Assembly: GCA_000149265.1 (NCBI GenBank)
Contig: CH003403.1
Span: forward strand, 404,858-468,857
DNA from: Ciona savignyi
Lineage: Eukaryota > Chordata > Ascidiacea > Phlebobranchia > Cionidae
Direction: 5' to 3'
DNA: 64,000 bases
Below the pieces are notes generated by a model. That model worked only from the letters and a program-made list of their open reading frames with translations, had not been told where the DNA came from and made no database searches. Below are positions 33,534 through 42,467 of this stretch, in pieces. Both the position numbers and the translations under genes were made by a program. Numbering within the stretch: the stretch's first letter is position 1; every line of letters begins with the position of its first letter.

Positions 33534-33548
33534 TTAAACAAACTTATA
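33534..33548 (+). other. Putative self-complementary primer-binding site
   Basis: TTAAACAAACTTATA is a perfect 15-nt reverse complement of LTR bases 33491-33505. It starts two bases after the LTR's last base, where a primer-binding site is expected, and does not begin with the TGG typical of tRNA-primed elements. Confidence 0.7.
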
Positions 33549-33562
33549 TTATCTGCAAGAAG

Positions 33563-34339
33563 ATGTCATCTTTGAACGATGTACTGAGACCGTCAAGATT
33601 CGACGCTGATTCTGGATCGCCTAAAGCAGCCAAGCAGCTGCAACATTGGTTAAGGATATTTACAGGATATTTAGAGAACTGTACAAAATATGCAACAGCT
33701 CAACGCGCAGAACTTCCCAACAAACTAAGCATTCTGTTTGCATTCGTAAGTACAGAAGTATACGAATTAATTGAAGATTGTCCTTCATATGAAGATGCTG
33801 TAACAAAATTGAAATCCATATATATTAAAACTCCAAACGAGATTTTTGCGCGTCACCTATTGTCAACACGTAAACAGAAACCGGATGAAACATTACAAGA
33901 ATATCTACATGTGTTGCACGGGCTAAGTAGAGATTGCAATTTTAAAGATGTCACCGCCAGCGACTATCGCAAAGAACTTGTCCGAGATGCCTTTATAAAC
34001 GGTTTATCTTCACATCTTATACGTCAGCGTCTTTTGGAGAATAACGAGCTGACCTTGGATCAAGCGTTTGAAATTGCTAACACGCTACGCATGGCGCAAG
34101 AACACTCTGCAGTTTATTTGCAACAAGGAGGTGCGGTAGCAGCCGTTTCCCCTCCTGAGGAAATGTCGACTTCGGGGACACCGTTAACTGAGGATTACGG
34201 GACAATCGGTTCAATCGCAAAACCCAAACCAAAACGATGTTGTTACTTCTGCGGCAATTTGTCCAATCACGCACGTATGCAGTGCCCTGCTCGAAATGTA
34301 TCCTGTTTTGCTTGTGGTAGGAGAGGCCATTTCTCCTAA
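33563..34339 (+). CDS. gag: gag (capsid/nucleocapsid) of LTR element 1
   Basis: 258 residues starting MSSLNDVLRPSRF; an in-frame ATG upstream at 33509 lies in the LTR and is less likely to be used. The middle (HLLSTRKQKPDETLQEYL, DAFINGLSS) resembles the capsid region of Ty3/Gypsy Gag, which forms the particle. The C-terminus has two zinc knuckles: CYFCGNLSNHARMQC, with five residues instead of four before the His, and CFACGRRGH, cut off by TAA at 34337 before its last Cys. The protease/RT frame overlaps by 44 bp in the +1 frame. Confidence 0.9.
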   Translation: MSSLNDVLRPSRFDADSGSPKAAKQLQHWLRIFTGYLENCTKYATAQRAELPNKLSILFAFVSTEVYELIEDCPSYEDAVTKLKSIYIKTPNEIFARHLLSTRKQKPDETLQEYLHVLHGLSRDCNFKDVTASDYRKELVRDAFINGLSSHLIRQRLLENNELTLDQAFEIANTLRMAQEHSAVYLQQGGAVAAVSPPEEMSTSGTPLTEDYGTIGSIAKPKPKRCCYFCGNLSNHARMQCPARNVSCFACGRRGHFS

Positions 34340-35801
34340 GCAAATGGGGAATGAGGTGAGGCGACAATCGCATTCAGGTTATACCGCAGCCCTACATACA
34401 CCGACGGACCAATCATTGTGTTCTATTACGGCGTCTTGTCCTGGTAGTCTTTCTCGAGCTGCATGTACAGTTAATGTTCAGGGCAAGAATGTCACGGCAC
34501 TTGTTGATTCCGGCAGTTCCGAAAGTTATATAGATGCATCTATATGCGAAAAGCTCAACTTGAAAACATATCCGTCATCTCACCAAGTTCAAATGGCATC
34601 CTCTTCTTTAAAATTAAAATCTATGGGGTTTTGTCTGGTAAATTTAAAGATTGAAGATATACAGTATAATGCTACAAAGCTGCATGTGCTTGAACAGCTT
34701 TGTAGTGACGTCATACTTGGATTAGATTTCCAAAGTCAACATCAGAGGCTAATATTTGAATTTGGTGGAAAATCTCCAGACTTAGTTGTTTCTAATAAAT
34801 CTAACTGTGCACTCGCAGCGGCTAATACGGAGGCTGCTTCCCTCTTTTCAAATCTGTCACGGGACGTCAGGCCCATCGTCACTAAATCTCGTCGTTTTAA
34901 TCCGGAGGACCGAGAGTTTATTCAACGTAGCATTGATAACTTACTTTGTGAAGGTGTAATTAAAGCTAGCAGATCTCCCTGGCGTGCGCAAGTCGTGGTT
35001 GTAAAGGACGAAACAAATCGACACAAGAAGCGGTTGTGCGTTGACTATTCGCAAACCATTAATATATATACCGAGCTGGATGCTTTTCCCTTACCACGCA
35101 TAGATGACATGGTAACTGAACTTGCCAAATACAAAGTATTCTCAACTTTTGATTTGCGTAGCGCCTACCACCAAATTCCAATCGTCGAATCGGAACGTAA
35201 ATACACCGCATTTGAAGCTAATGGTCGGCTGTACGAATTCATTCGTATTCCATTTGGTGTAAAGAATGGAGTCGCCGCTTTCCAAAGAAAAATGAGTCAA
35301 TTGATCGAAGAGGAAGGCTTAAAAAGCACATTTCCATACCTTGATAATATAACAGTTGCTGGTCGTGATAAAGCGGATCATGACATTAGAGTAAAAGCCT
35401 TCATGGACGCAATCAAACGCCGAAACTTTACCATAAACGAAGCCAAAACGATTTCAGGCGTAACGCATATCCAAATTCTAGGATATGTGGTTGGAAACGG
35501 TGAAATAAAACCAGACCAAGAACGCATGCGCCCTCTTCAAGAATTTCCTCCGCCCAACGATGTCCGATCGCTTCGCCGAGTCCTTGGAATGTTTGCTTAT
35601 TATGCAAAGTGGATTCGTGATTTTGGGGATAAAATTCGACCTCTGGCAGCGACCAAAGATTTTCCTCTTTCTAAGGAGAGCCTTAAAGTGTTTAACACTT
35701 TGAAAGACGAGCTTAAAAACTCTGCACTACGATCTATTGACGAGTATGCCCTTTTGTTGTCGAATGTGACGCTTCGGATGTCGCAGTTTCTGCCACTTTG
35801 A
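34296..35801 (+). CDS. pol: pol, protease and reverse transcriptase part
   Basis: The frame is +1 relative to gag, so it is expressed by a frame shift or is separated from gag by a mutation. It holds the aspartic protease motif ALVDSGSSESYID near 34499 and the Gypsy-type RT: LCVDYSQTIN, FPLPRIDDM, FSTFDLRSAYHQI, IPFGVKNGVAAFQ, and the catalytic box PYLDNITVAG at about 35334-35363. The box has Asn where most elements have a second Asp; to my knowledge YLDN recurs in one animal Gypsy lineage, so it need not be inactive. The frame ends prematurely at 35801, just after the start of RNase H. Confidence 0.9.
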   Translation: MYPVLLVVGEAISPKQMGNEVRRQSHSGYTAALHTPTDQSLCSITASCPGSLSRAACTVNVQGKNVTALVDSGSSESYIDASICEKLNLKTYPSSHQVQMASSSLKLKSMGFCLVNLKIEDIQYNATKLHVLEQLCSDVILGLDFQSQHQRLIFEFGGKSPDLVVSNKSNCALAAANTEAASLFSNLSRDVRPIVTKSRRFNPEDREFIQRSIDNLLCEGVIKASRSPWRAQVVVVKDETNRHKKRLCVDYSQTINIYTELDAFPLPRIDDMVTELAKYKVFSTFDLRSAYHQIPIVESERKYTAFEANGRLYEFIRIPFGVKNGVAAFQRKMSQLIEEEGLKSTFPYLDNITVAGRDKADHDIRVKAFMDAIKRRNFTINEAKTISGVTHIQILGYVVGNGEIKPDQERMRPLQEFPPPNDVRSLRRVLGMFAYYAKWIRDFGDKIRPLAATKDFPLSKESLKVFNTLKDELKNSALRSIDEYALLLSNVTLRMSQFLPL

Positions 35802-36793
35802 ATCAAGGAGGGCGACCAGTGGCGTTCATGTCTCGTACCTTACAGGGGAGCGAGATTCATTACCCCGCATATGAAAAAGAAGCAACAGCTGTTATAGAAG
35901 CAGTACGAAAGTGGTCTCATTTGCTTTCTAGGCAAACGTTTACCCTAATCACCGACCAACGCTCCGTTGCTTTTATGCTCGACAGTCGCCGTCGATCCAA
36001 GATTAAGAATAATAAAGTCCAGCTATGGCGCATGGAGCTGGCTGCATTTTCATACGTTATGAAGTATCGCCCTGGACAACAAAACGTTGGCCCCGACTCG
36101 TTTACTAGAGCATTTTGCTCCTCCTCCTCGGGCGTGTACAATCTGGAATACCTCCACAATAACCTATGTCATCCTGGTGTCTCACGGCTGCTACACTTTG
36201 TTCGTACAAAGAACCTGCCACACTCCACTGCGGACGTTCGGAGGGTTACAGCTGAATGTAAGGTATGTGCTGAAGTTAAACCACAATTCTTTCGACCAAA
36301 TATAGGCACCATAATCAAGGCAACGCAGCCCATGGAGCGTCTGAGCGTAGATTTTAAAGGTCCCGTTTCTTCAACATCAAGCAATAAGTATTTATTGATT
36401 ATAATTGACGAGTTTTCACGATTTCCTTTTGTTTTTCCATGTAAGGACATGACGACCCGAACCGTGATCACTTGTCTCGACAAGTTGTTTGCGTTATGTG
36501 GCACTGCTGGGTTTATCCACTCCGACAATGGACCAGCATTTGCATCACATGAATTCAAAAGTTATTTGCTGAGACGTTGCATTGCGTCAAGCAAATCAAG
36601 TATCTACCATCCTGCTGGAAATGGACAAGCGGAAAAATGTGTTGGGACTGTATGGAAAACTATTTTGCTGGCGTTGAAGACGCGCCGTTTGCAGCAGTCT
36701 CAATGGGAAACAGTTTTGCCCGACGCCCTTCACTCCATTCGATCTTTAGTATGTACTGCTACTAATGCCACGCCCCACGAAACGTTTTTTTAA
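35798..36793 (+). CDS. pol: pol, RNase H and integrase part
   Basis: Continuation of pol after a one-base frame change in the C/T run near 35753. RNase H motifs GRPVAFMSRTL and YEKEATAVIEAV; then the integrase zinc region (LHNNLCHPG ... CKVCAEV) and the DDE core: LSVDFKGP, HSDNGPAF and GNGQAEKCVGTVW. The acidic triad is visible. Ends at a stop created in the T run at about 36784-36790. Confidence 0.88.
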   Translation: MNQGGRPVAFMSRTLQGSEIHYPAYEKEATAVIEAVRKWSHLLSRQTFTLITDQRSVAFMLDSRRRSKIKNNKVQLWRMELAAFSYVMKYRPGQQNVGPDSFTRAFCSSSSGVYNLEYLHNNLCHPGVSRLLHFVRTKNLPHSTADVRRVTAECKVCAEVKPQFFRPNIGTIIKATQPMERLSVDFKGPVSSTSSNKYLLIIIDEFSRFPFVFPCKDMTTRTVITCLDKLFALCGTAGFIHSDNGPAFASHEFKSYLLRRCIASSKSSIYHPAGNGQAEKCVGTVWKTILLALKTRRLQQSQWETVLPDALHSIRSLVCTATNATPHETFF

Positions 36794-36859
36794 TTTTCAA
36801 AGAAGATCAACAACCGGCGAATCTCTTCCAACATGGATGACCAACCCTGGAAAAAGTAT

Positions 36860-37254
36860 ATTTACGCCGATTTGTGAGACCGGACAAAAGCGCGCCGCTA
36901 GCAGACGAGGTTGAACTAGTAAATATCAATCCGACCTACGCAAATGTTCGCTTTCCCAATGGTCGCGAAGCAACTGTGTCACTCAGAGACATTGCACCCT
37001 GTCCACAGGATCCTGTTGAGAATGTGACTGCTGATGGCGATACCGAACTTAGTCCGGAAATGTTGAACCCTGTCTCACCTAATTTAAGCGACGAATCTAG
37101 CACCGCTAATTCTAATAACCCTTCTACAATTGATATCGTCAGCGAGCCTAGTACCCCCAATCTTACTTCTGATAATACCGAACATACTGTAAGACGCTCT
37201 GCTCGCAGTAACAAAGGCATACCACCTCAGCGATATAGCAACTCATATTTTTAA
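36860..37254 (+). pseudogene. pol: pol, integrase C-terminal tail, out of frame
   Basis: The frame includes VELVNINPTYANVRFPNGRE and ends RRSARSNKG...YSNSYF just before the 3' LTR. It follows two homopolymer frame changes (T run about 36784-36790 and A run about 36852). It resembles the basic tail of Gypsy integrases and has no chromodomain signature. Confidence 0.75.
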
Positions 37255-37265
37255 GAAGGGGTGAA

Positions 37266-37493
37266 TGAAATGGTATTTTATTGTGGGCATCACTTAATCA
37301 GTCTGGCGCGCGTGTTTTTCGTTGATTGTTTTATTATAGCGTGTTTAAATTCAGCTGAGTACTTTACATTTGCCTTTACTTGTATTTTCTACGACCTTAC
37401 GTTTATTTTTGTTAGTTGCTAACTTACTTATGTTACAGCGCCAAGTTAAGTTATAAGTTTGTTTAAACTTTGAATAAAGTAAAATTCAGTGCA
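37266..37493 (+). repeat. 3' LTR, element 1
   Basis: 228 bp, differs from the 5' LTR only at 37352 (C for T). Confidence 0.95.
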
Positions 37494-37516
37494 CAGTTCT
37501 CGACCATATGTAATAC

Positions 37517-37620
37517 ACTACATTAGTTACCCACAGTGTGCACAAGGTAATCTGACAATTGTTCGTGTGTAAAATAACGTTTCTTTGGGTTTCTCTTTCA
37601 TGAATAAACTTAATGATTGC
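37517..37620 (+). mobile_element. SINE family A fragment
   Basis: Weak match: AGTTACCCACAGTGTGCACAAGGTAATCTGACAATTGTTCGTGTG followed by CATGAATAAAC; quoted blocks are parts of the family core. Diverged. Confidence 0.45.
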
Positions 37621-37659
37621 CCAATTTGTTTCCTCATGAAACACAAGTTTTTTTGTTTT

Positions 37660-37765
37660 TGTTTTTTTGTTCGAACTCAGTTTCGAACCCATTAAGGCTT
37701 CGTCAACAAGACCGTTTTATTTGGTAGGCTAGTCTGTATATGTATCGGTCGGTTTAACCATTTAT
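37660..37765 (-). mobile_element. SINE family B copy
   Basis: CAGTTTCGAACCCATTAAGG, AAGACCGTTTTATT, TATGTATCGGTCGG and TTTAACCATTT landmarks. Directly followed by a SINE family A copy. Confidence 0.6.
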
Positions 37766-37774
37766 TTCCAGTTC

Positions 37775-38582
37775 GAAATTGCCTCTCCAGCTCGGTTGTG
37801 TTCTTGGGCATGGCAATTTGAGCACATTGCTTGAACCTAGTGCAGTAGTAGTTACTGCCAAATTGAAGAAACGTCTAAAGCAGTGGTTCTTAAACTGGGT
37901 TCGATCGAACCTCAGGGGTTGATGAGTCAGTATCTGGGGTTCGGCGGAGATTAGGATAAGTATACACACGCTATGTGTATAGTGTAAATTTTTGTTTTAT
38001 TTCTATGTCGTTGGTTTAAATTCCTCGCATTTTTTTACGCTCACCGATTTTACGTTATTGACTTGATTCGTTGATTACTTGATTGCCTGGTTTTCTCTAT
38101 ATATTTCGTTGTACCCTTTGTGCTTTAAAGTAAGAGGCAAGAGGCGAAGGATAGTTCTGTACAGTAATGTGAGTTGTACAGTTGTGTATTTACGAGTTGT
38201 GCCATTGTGAGCGTCTAGTTGCATTGTGGCGGTCGAGGTTGTAGACCGAGCAACAATAAATTGGGCTGAAACGCTACAATAGCAATCACAATGTCTAACC
38301 AATGGGCCGAGGCCCATTTGTTTTTTTCTTTGAATAATAAGATCTTATGTGCAACAGATACATAGTTCACTTTAGGCTCAAGTTTTTTAACAGATATATT
38401 TTAAATTTCACCGAAGGGTTCGGTGAATGCCCGCATAAAACTTGCGGGGTTCGGTACCTCCAACAAGTTTAAGAACCACTGGTCTAAAGCATACATGGGG
38501 GGCTAATCGTACGATTGCACGGGTGTTAACGTCCCTTTCGCTTTTCAATCGCCGGGGATAAACATGAATATTTTATCCTATG
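37775..38582 (+). mobile_element. SINE family A split by a MITE
   Basis: 5' half at 37775-37880, 3' half from 38490 to 38582 (ends AAACATGAATATTTTATCC). The hAT-type element at 37881-38481 interrupts it. Confidence 0.8.
37881..38481. mobile_element. hAT-type MITE, 601 bp
   Basis: Inverted ends CAGTGGTTCTTAAACT and AGTTTAAGAACCACTG. 8-bp target duplication GTCTAAAG at 37873-37880 and 38482-38489, perfect. Interior segment 38040-38290 recurs in reverse at 62030-62330. No transposase frame. Confidence 0.92.
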
Positions 38583-39467
38583 TACATACAATTCTCAGAA
38601 GTTACGAGTTTTAGGCTTTAGAAGTGACTACCATCCATTTTTCGTTACCTCCAACAGTTCCCTTGCATTTGAATTTAACATAATCGCATATATTTCCACG
38701 GACATTAAACACTCTGAGTTTTTCCAGGAGCAGTTCCAGCCCATAAGTCAAGATCAAACACCAGTGAATTGTAATCAGTTGCTGAAAATGTGTAAACCAA
38801 TTAGTATTAGCCCAGATGCTTTTTATACATTACACAAAAAATGCGGCCCGCAAAACCTTGAAAAATCCTAACTATTCGTTGTTGTGTTCGTCCGTTTTAT
38901 TCCTAAATGATGTGTTATATTTAAACTATTATAACGGGAAATCGGCTGTTTAATAAAATAAATTGAACATATATTATAAGAACCCAAAGAATCGCGATGG
39001 AAAAGCGGGATGAATCATTGATACTATTGGATTAATTTGTGGATAAAATTGAGAATTAAACAAGAAGGTCCTTTGCGCCAGCCAGTGTAATCAGAAGACG
39101 TCCGCTTAATTCCTTGCCGAAAGTTACAGCCGATCAGTTACGACTTGGTTTTCAATCGACTTTTGCCAACCAGTCTTATGTACTTCAAACGAACCAGTCA
39201 GATCAGTGTAACAAATCTATCATAAAGCTCGCCGGTTAGCTAAACGGAGATTCTAAGCGAGGGTTCTGCACACCACCCTAAAGGCGGCATATATCAAATA
39301 AAGAAAGTTAAAAATATTGGAATAATTACTTGCAAAGCTTGAAATGTGGTAGAATAAGTTTTTCCCCCAAATTGGAGGATTTGGAGATACTTCAAAAAAG
39401 AGTTTGGAGCGGGGAGCTGAAATAACAAGAATTTAATGACGTTTTTTAAATTTAAACATTATCTTAC

Positions 39468-39558
39468 CGCAGTCGGTATAGGTAAATTTGTAGATTTTAT
39501 TTGTTGATTTGCAATTAACCAACATAATACTAACGCACAGCAAAACAACCAAATTCAT
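39468..39558 (-). CDS. Possible first exon of a secreted protein
   Basis: ATG at 39558 opens a typical signal peptide (MNLVVLLCVSIMLVNC) followed by YKFTYTDCG, ending at a strong donor (TGCG|GTAAGA). The next exon is uncertain. A candidate block at about 38800-38600 (NICDYVKFKCKG) has a good acceptor but its phases do not join cleanly. Related degenerate blocks lie near 40312-40500 (CIQVKGTAAG) and 40918-41115 (IVASEAENPELKTF). I do not recognise the family. Confidence 0.35.
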
Positions 39559-40539
39559 CGTTAGCTTTAAATGAAATACTACAGTGCTGAAACGACATAT
39601 TTTAAACACTTTCCAACTATATTTAAATATTTGGTGGCAACATATTTTAGAAACTTTATTGCATTTTTTAACCATTGCAGACTACAACGACTACTGCTTA
39701 ATTCCATTATCAATCAGCTTTAAACCTAACTCTCGGCATAGCAGGATCTCATTACATTAATAATCGAACTGAAACTACGTTGGTAAAATCCAAATTGTAT
39801 TACAGTGCTTACCTAAACAGTGGTAAGCATATATTTATACCGTTGTTTAGATAGCAGTATGATCATAATTGTAATTTTATCAACCCACACAGTTTTAGTC
39901 GGGTTAGCTATATGGCCAGATCCTGCTATGCGGAGTGTTAGGTTTATATATAGAATGCTTGTGTATTTTCCCTTATGCACGTCATTAGATTTTACAAATA
40001 GGAAAATACAGGAAACCGACGTCCGTGTATTTAAATCCAATAAAATAATACAGACAGTTACACCTATTTATACAAAAAAAGTTGAATTTCTTGAATTATA
40101 GATGTCAATCTAGATTAATTAACTTCCAACCACCATGCTTCATGATCTTTTAACCGATAATTATTTTAGTCACATATAATTAAATTTTTCATTTCAGTAT
40201 TGGAATTATTTTTAAACAAATGAATGTTACCTAATAAACGGCAAAACTTTAAAAGAATGCGTCATGACGTTTGGGTACTTTTATTTAAATCAACGGCGCA
40301 ACGCTCAACCGTTAAAATTTATGTGAAACAAATAAGCCAACCTTTTCTGGGTAACCTGCCGCAGTTCCTTTAACCTGTATGCAAATGTCGGATGGATGGC
40401 AGGAAATAATGTATCTTACAAAGTGACATAGACTCTTACGTCGCCACATGAACGAAAATATGAATGTACTGGAAAATGAATTTATATCCAAAGTATTGTC
40501 CAAGGTTCTTGTGTCAAAGCTTTGCCAACAGTCCGATTA

Positions 40540-40652
40540 GTTAGTCTGGTTAATTAGTGCATCACCGCAAAGAGATCTGACGATTGCCCTTGTGCTAACC
40601 CCCTTTGCTTTTACTATTTACAGATATAAACATGAATATATCCTACCCTAAG
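40540..40652 (+). mobile_element. SINE family A, internally deleted
   Basis: Head TTAGTCTGGTTAATTAGTGC joined directly to the AAGAGATCTGACGATTGCCC tail region; ends ATGAATATATCC. A further weak fragment is at 42040-42130. Confidence 0.6.
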
Positions 40653-41339
40653 TCTGTAATTAGATTTTACTAAATTAAGATTAATTAGATCTAGCTTCAG
40701 GCAAACGTGCATGGGTTTTGTTGTCCAGTTTAAGTTTGAATAGAAATACTTCGCTGGTCGTTTATAGCTCAGATGGTTAGGCCTTAAACGAATGGCAATG
40801 GATCAAAAATGGCGGATGACTTCTTCTTAGGCAAAGCACTCGCCGTCTTGGTGGACTTATAGGCTAAATTACAATTGTAGGTATACGACATAAATCGCTG
40901 CTTTAGACGGTTTTGTTTTAAGTATCACATTTCGTTAACATCACTGAACCCGTTGAACTGAACAGAACAGTTTTAACGTCTCGCGCATGGTATAGATTCA
41001 GACGGTAGGCACAGTCGTAATATGACAATTGTTTGTTTCTTACAAAATTAAAAGAGGATATACTATCCACAAATGTTTTGAGCTCAGGGTTTTCAGCTTC
41101 GGAAGCGACTATCACCCACGATCAAATCTTTTAATTTAGCCAGTGTTTCTCCGGGAAATACCAGAAAAATCAAGATTTGTAAGTGACTCATGACAGACAT
41201 GCTAGTTATGTAGATATGTAGAAACCAAAATTGTGGTTAATAAAACCAGGTGAATTCCCCTAGGACGTTAAAAAAACAAAACGGTATTTAAAAAAATGCT
41301 ATTTTGAGCATAGTAATTATAGACGGATGCTCCAATTTT

Positions 41340-41830
41340 TGTGTTAAGGCTAAATCGCACTGTTTAAGCAATTTAGCTTTTTTTACTATAGCGCTTGACA
41401 CTTTTATTTTAGTTTAAAACATATGTGGTAAAATGTTTGTAAATCTAACAGGAATATTCTTTTTTTAACTGCACATGGAAAATAAGTTTGGTTTGGTAAC
41501 TTGGGAACCCATGCGTTTATGCTTGCAGAAACAAAACTATGTTAGTCGGGGTAAAACTGTCTGTAATGTTAGATAACATGGACCCGACGTGCACATATCT
41601 GACATTTAGATATATTGTGTAATGAACACGAATACTAATATCGGATTGTTATCTCAGGGACCCATGCGTTTCTGCTTGCAGAAATAAACTTCATACATAT
41701 GTATAAAATAAACCAAATGTGATTAGGAACCCTGTTTGCATAAACGCATAGAATACAAATTGTGTTTTAAGAATAGTGGTGGTTAAACACGTGGTTGATG
41801 CTTTCTAGCTTTTGGCCGGGTTGAAACTTT
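41340..41830 (-). repeat. Dispersed repeat R, reversed copy
   Basis: CCATGCGTTTCTGCTTGCAG occurs twice (about 41510 and 41662, first as CCATGCGTTTATGCTTGCAG), then AATAGTGGTGGTTAAACACG. Confidence 0.65.
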
Positions 41831-42467
41831 CTGGAATATTATCAGATAATATGGCCCTGACGTATAAGTATCTGACAAGAATGTATGTTGTTAAATAACC
41901 AACTAATTAGTAATAAAGATATATATTCACACTTTTGCAGACCAAAAAATCAAGCGTTTGATCACAAGATTACCCGTTGAATAACGACCATTACGTGTTC
42001 TATTTTTAAGGATAAACTTTAATATACTGTACTACGTACAGTGGACGCGAGGTAATCAACGGACTGCCCGTGTAAGAGAGGTCATTCTGTTTTTTTCCTT
42101 CGCGGAGATTGAACTAGAATTTCCCATACCATATTGGACAAGATTCTCTTAAACCACTGTGCAAACATGCCAGTACTTTCGTCAGCAAGCCTTTCTTTTA
42201 GTTACATCACGCCAACCGGTTTCTTGCTGCATATGCAAGCAGAACATTATAGTATGGTGGTCTGAACAATCTTAGATAAACGTCTTTCGAGTATAATTTT
42301 TCCGAGAATAATTATATATTAGTCAAAGTTAGAATATTTAGAAGAATATTATACTATGTTGATAGAAGTGTTAATTACATAAGGCCTTGACTGAGTCATT
42401 ATAATATCGTTCTAATATCGATTGGATTTTAGAGTATATTGTGTTAGAACTAGACTGACAGCTTGAA

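Larger units (their letters stand above)
33305..37493 (+). mobile_element. Ty3/Gypsy-type LTR retrotransposon, complete
   Basis: 4189 bp bounded by 228-bp LTRs (33305-33532 and 37266-37493) that begin TG and end CA, flanked by the 5-bp duplication CAGTT. The LTRs differ at one base (33391 T, 37352 C), so insertion was recent. Order inside: gag with zinc knuckles, protease, reverse transcriptase, RNase H, integrase, the Ty3/Gypsy order. There is no envelope-like frame and no recognisable chromodomain. Coding is broken by three small frame shifts. An AATAAA lies at 33512-33517 in each LTR. No tRNA-type primer site follows the LTR; instead 33534-33548 is the exact reverse complement of 33491-33505 within the LTR. 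Confidence 0.95.

Noticed and set aside
33305..37493. Endogenous retrovirus interpretation of LTR element 1
   Set aside because: No envelope-like frame lies between integrase and the 3' LTR, so it is treated as a retrotransposon.
39820..40101. 93-codon plus-strand frame with a hydrophobic start
   Set aside because: Has an equally open antisense frame and no known motif, so coding cannot be supported.
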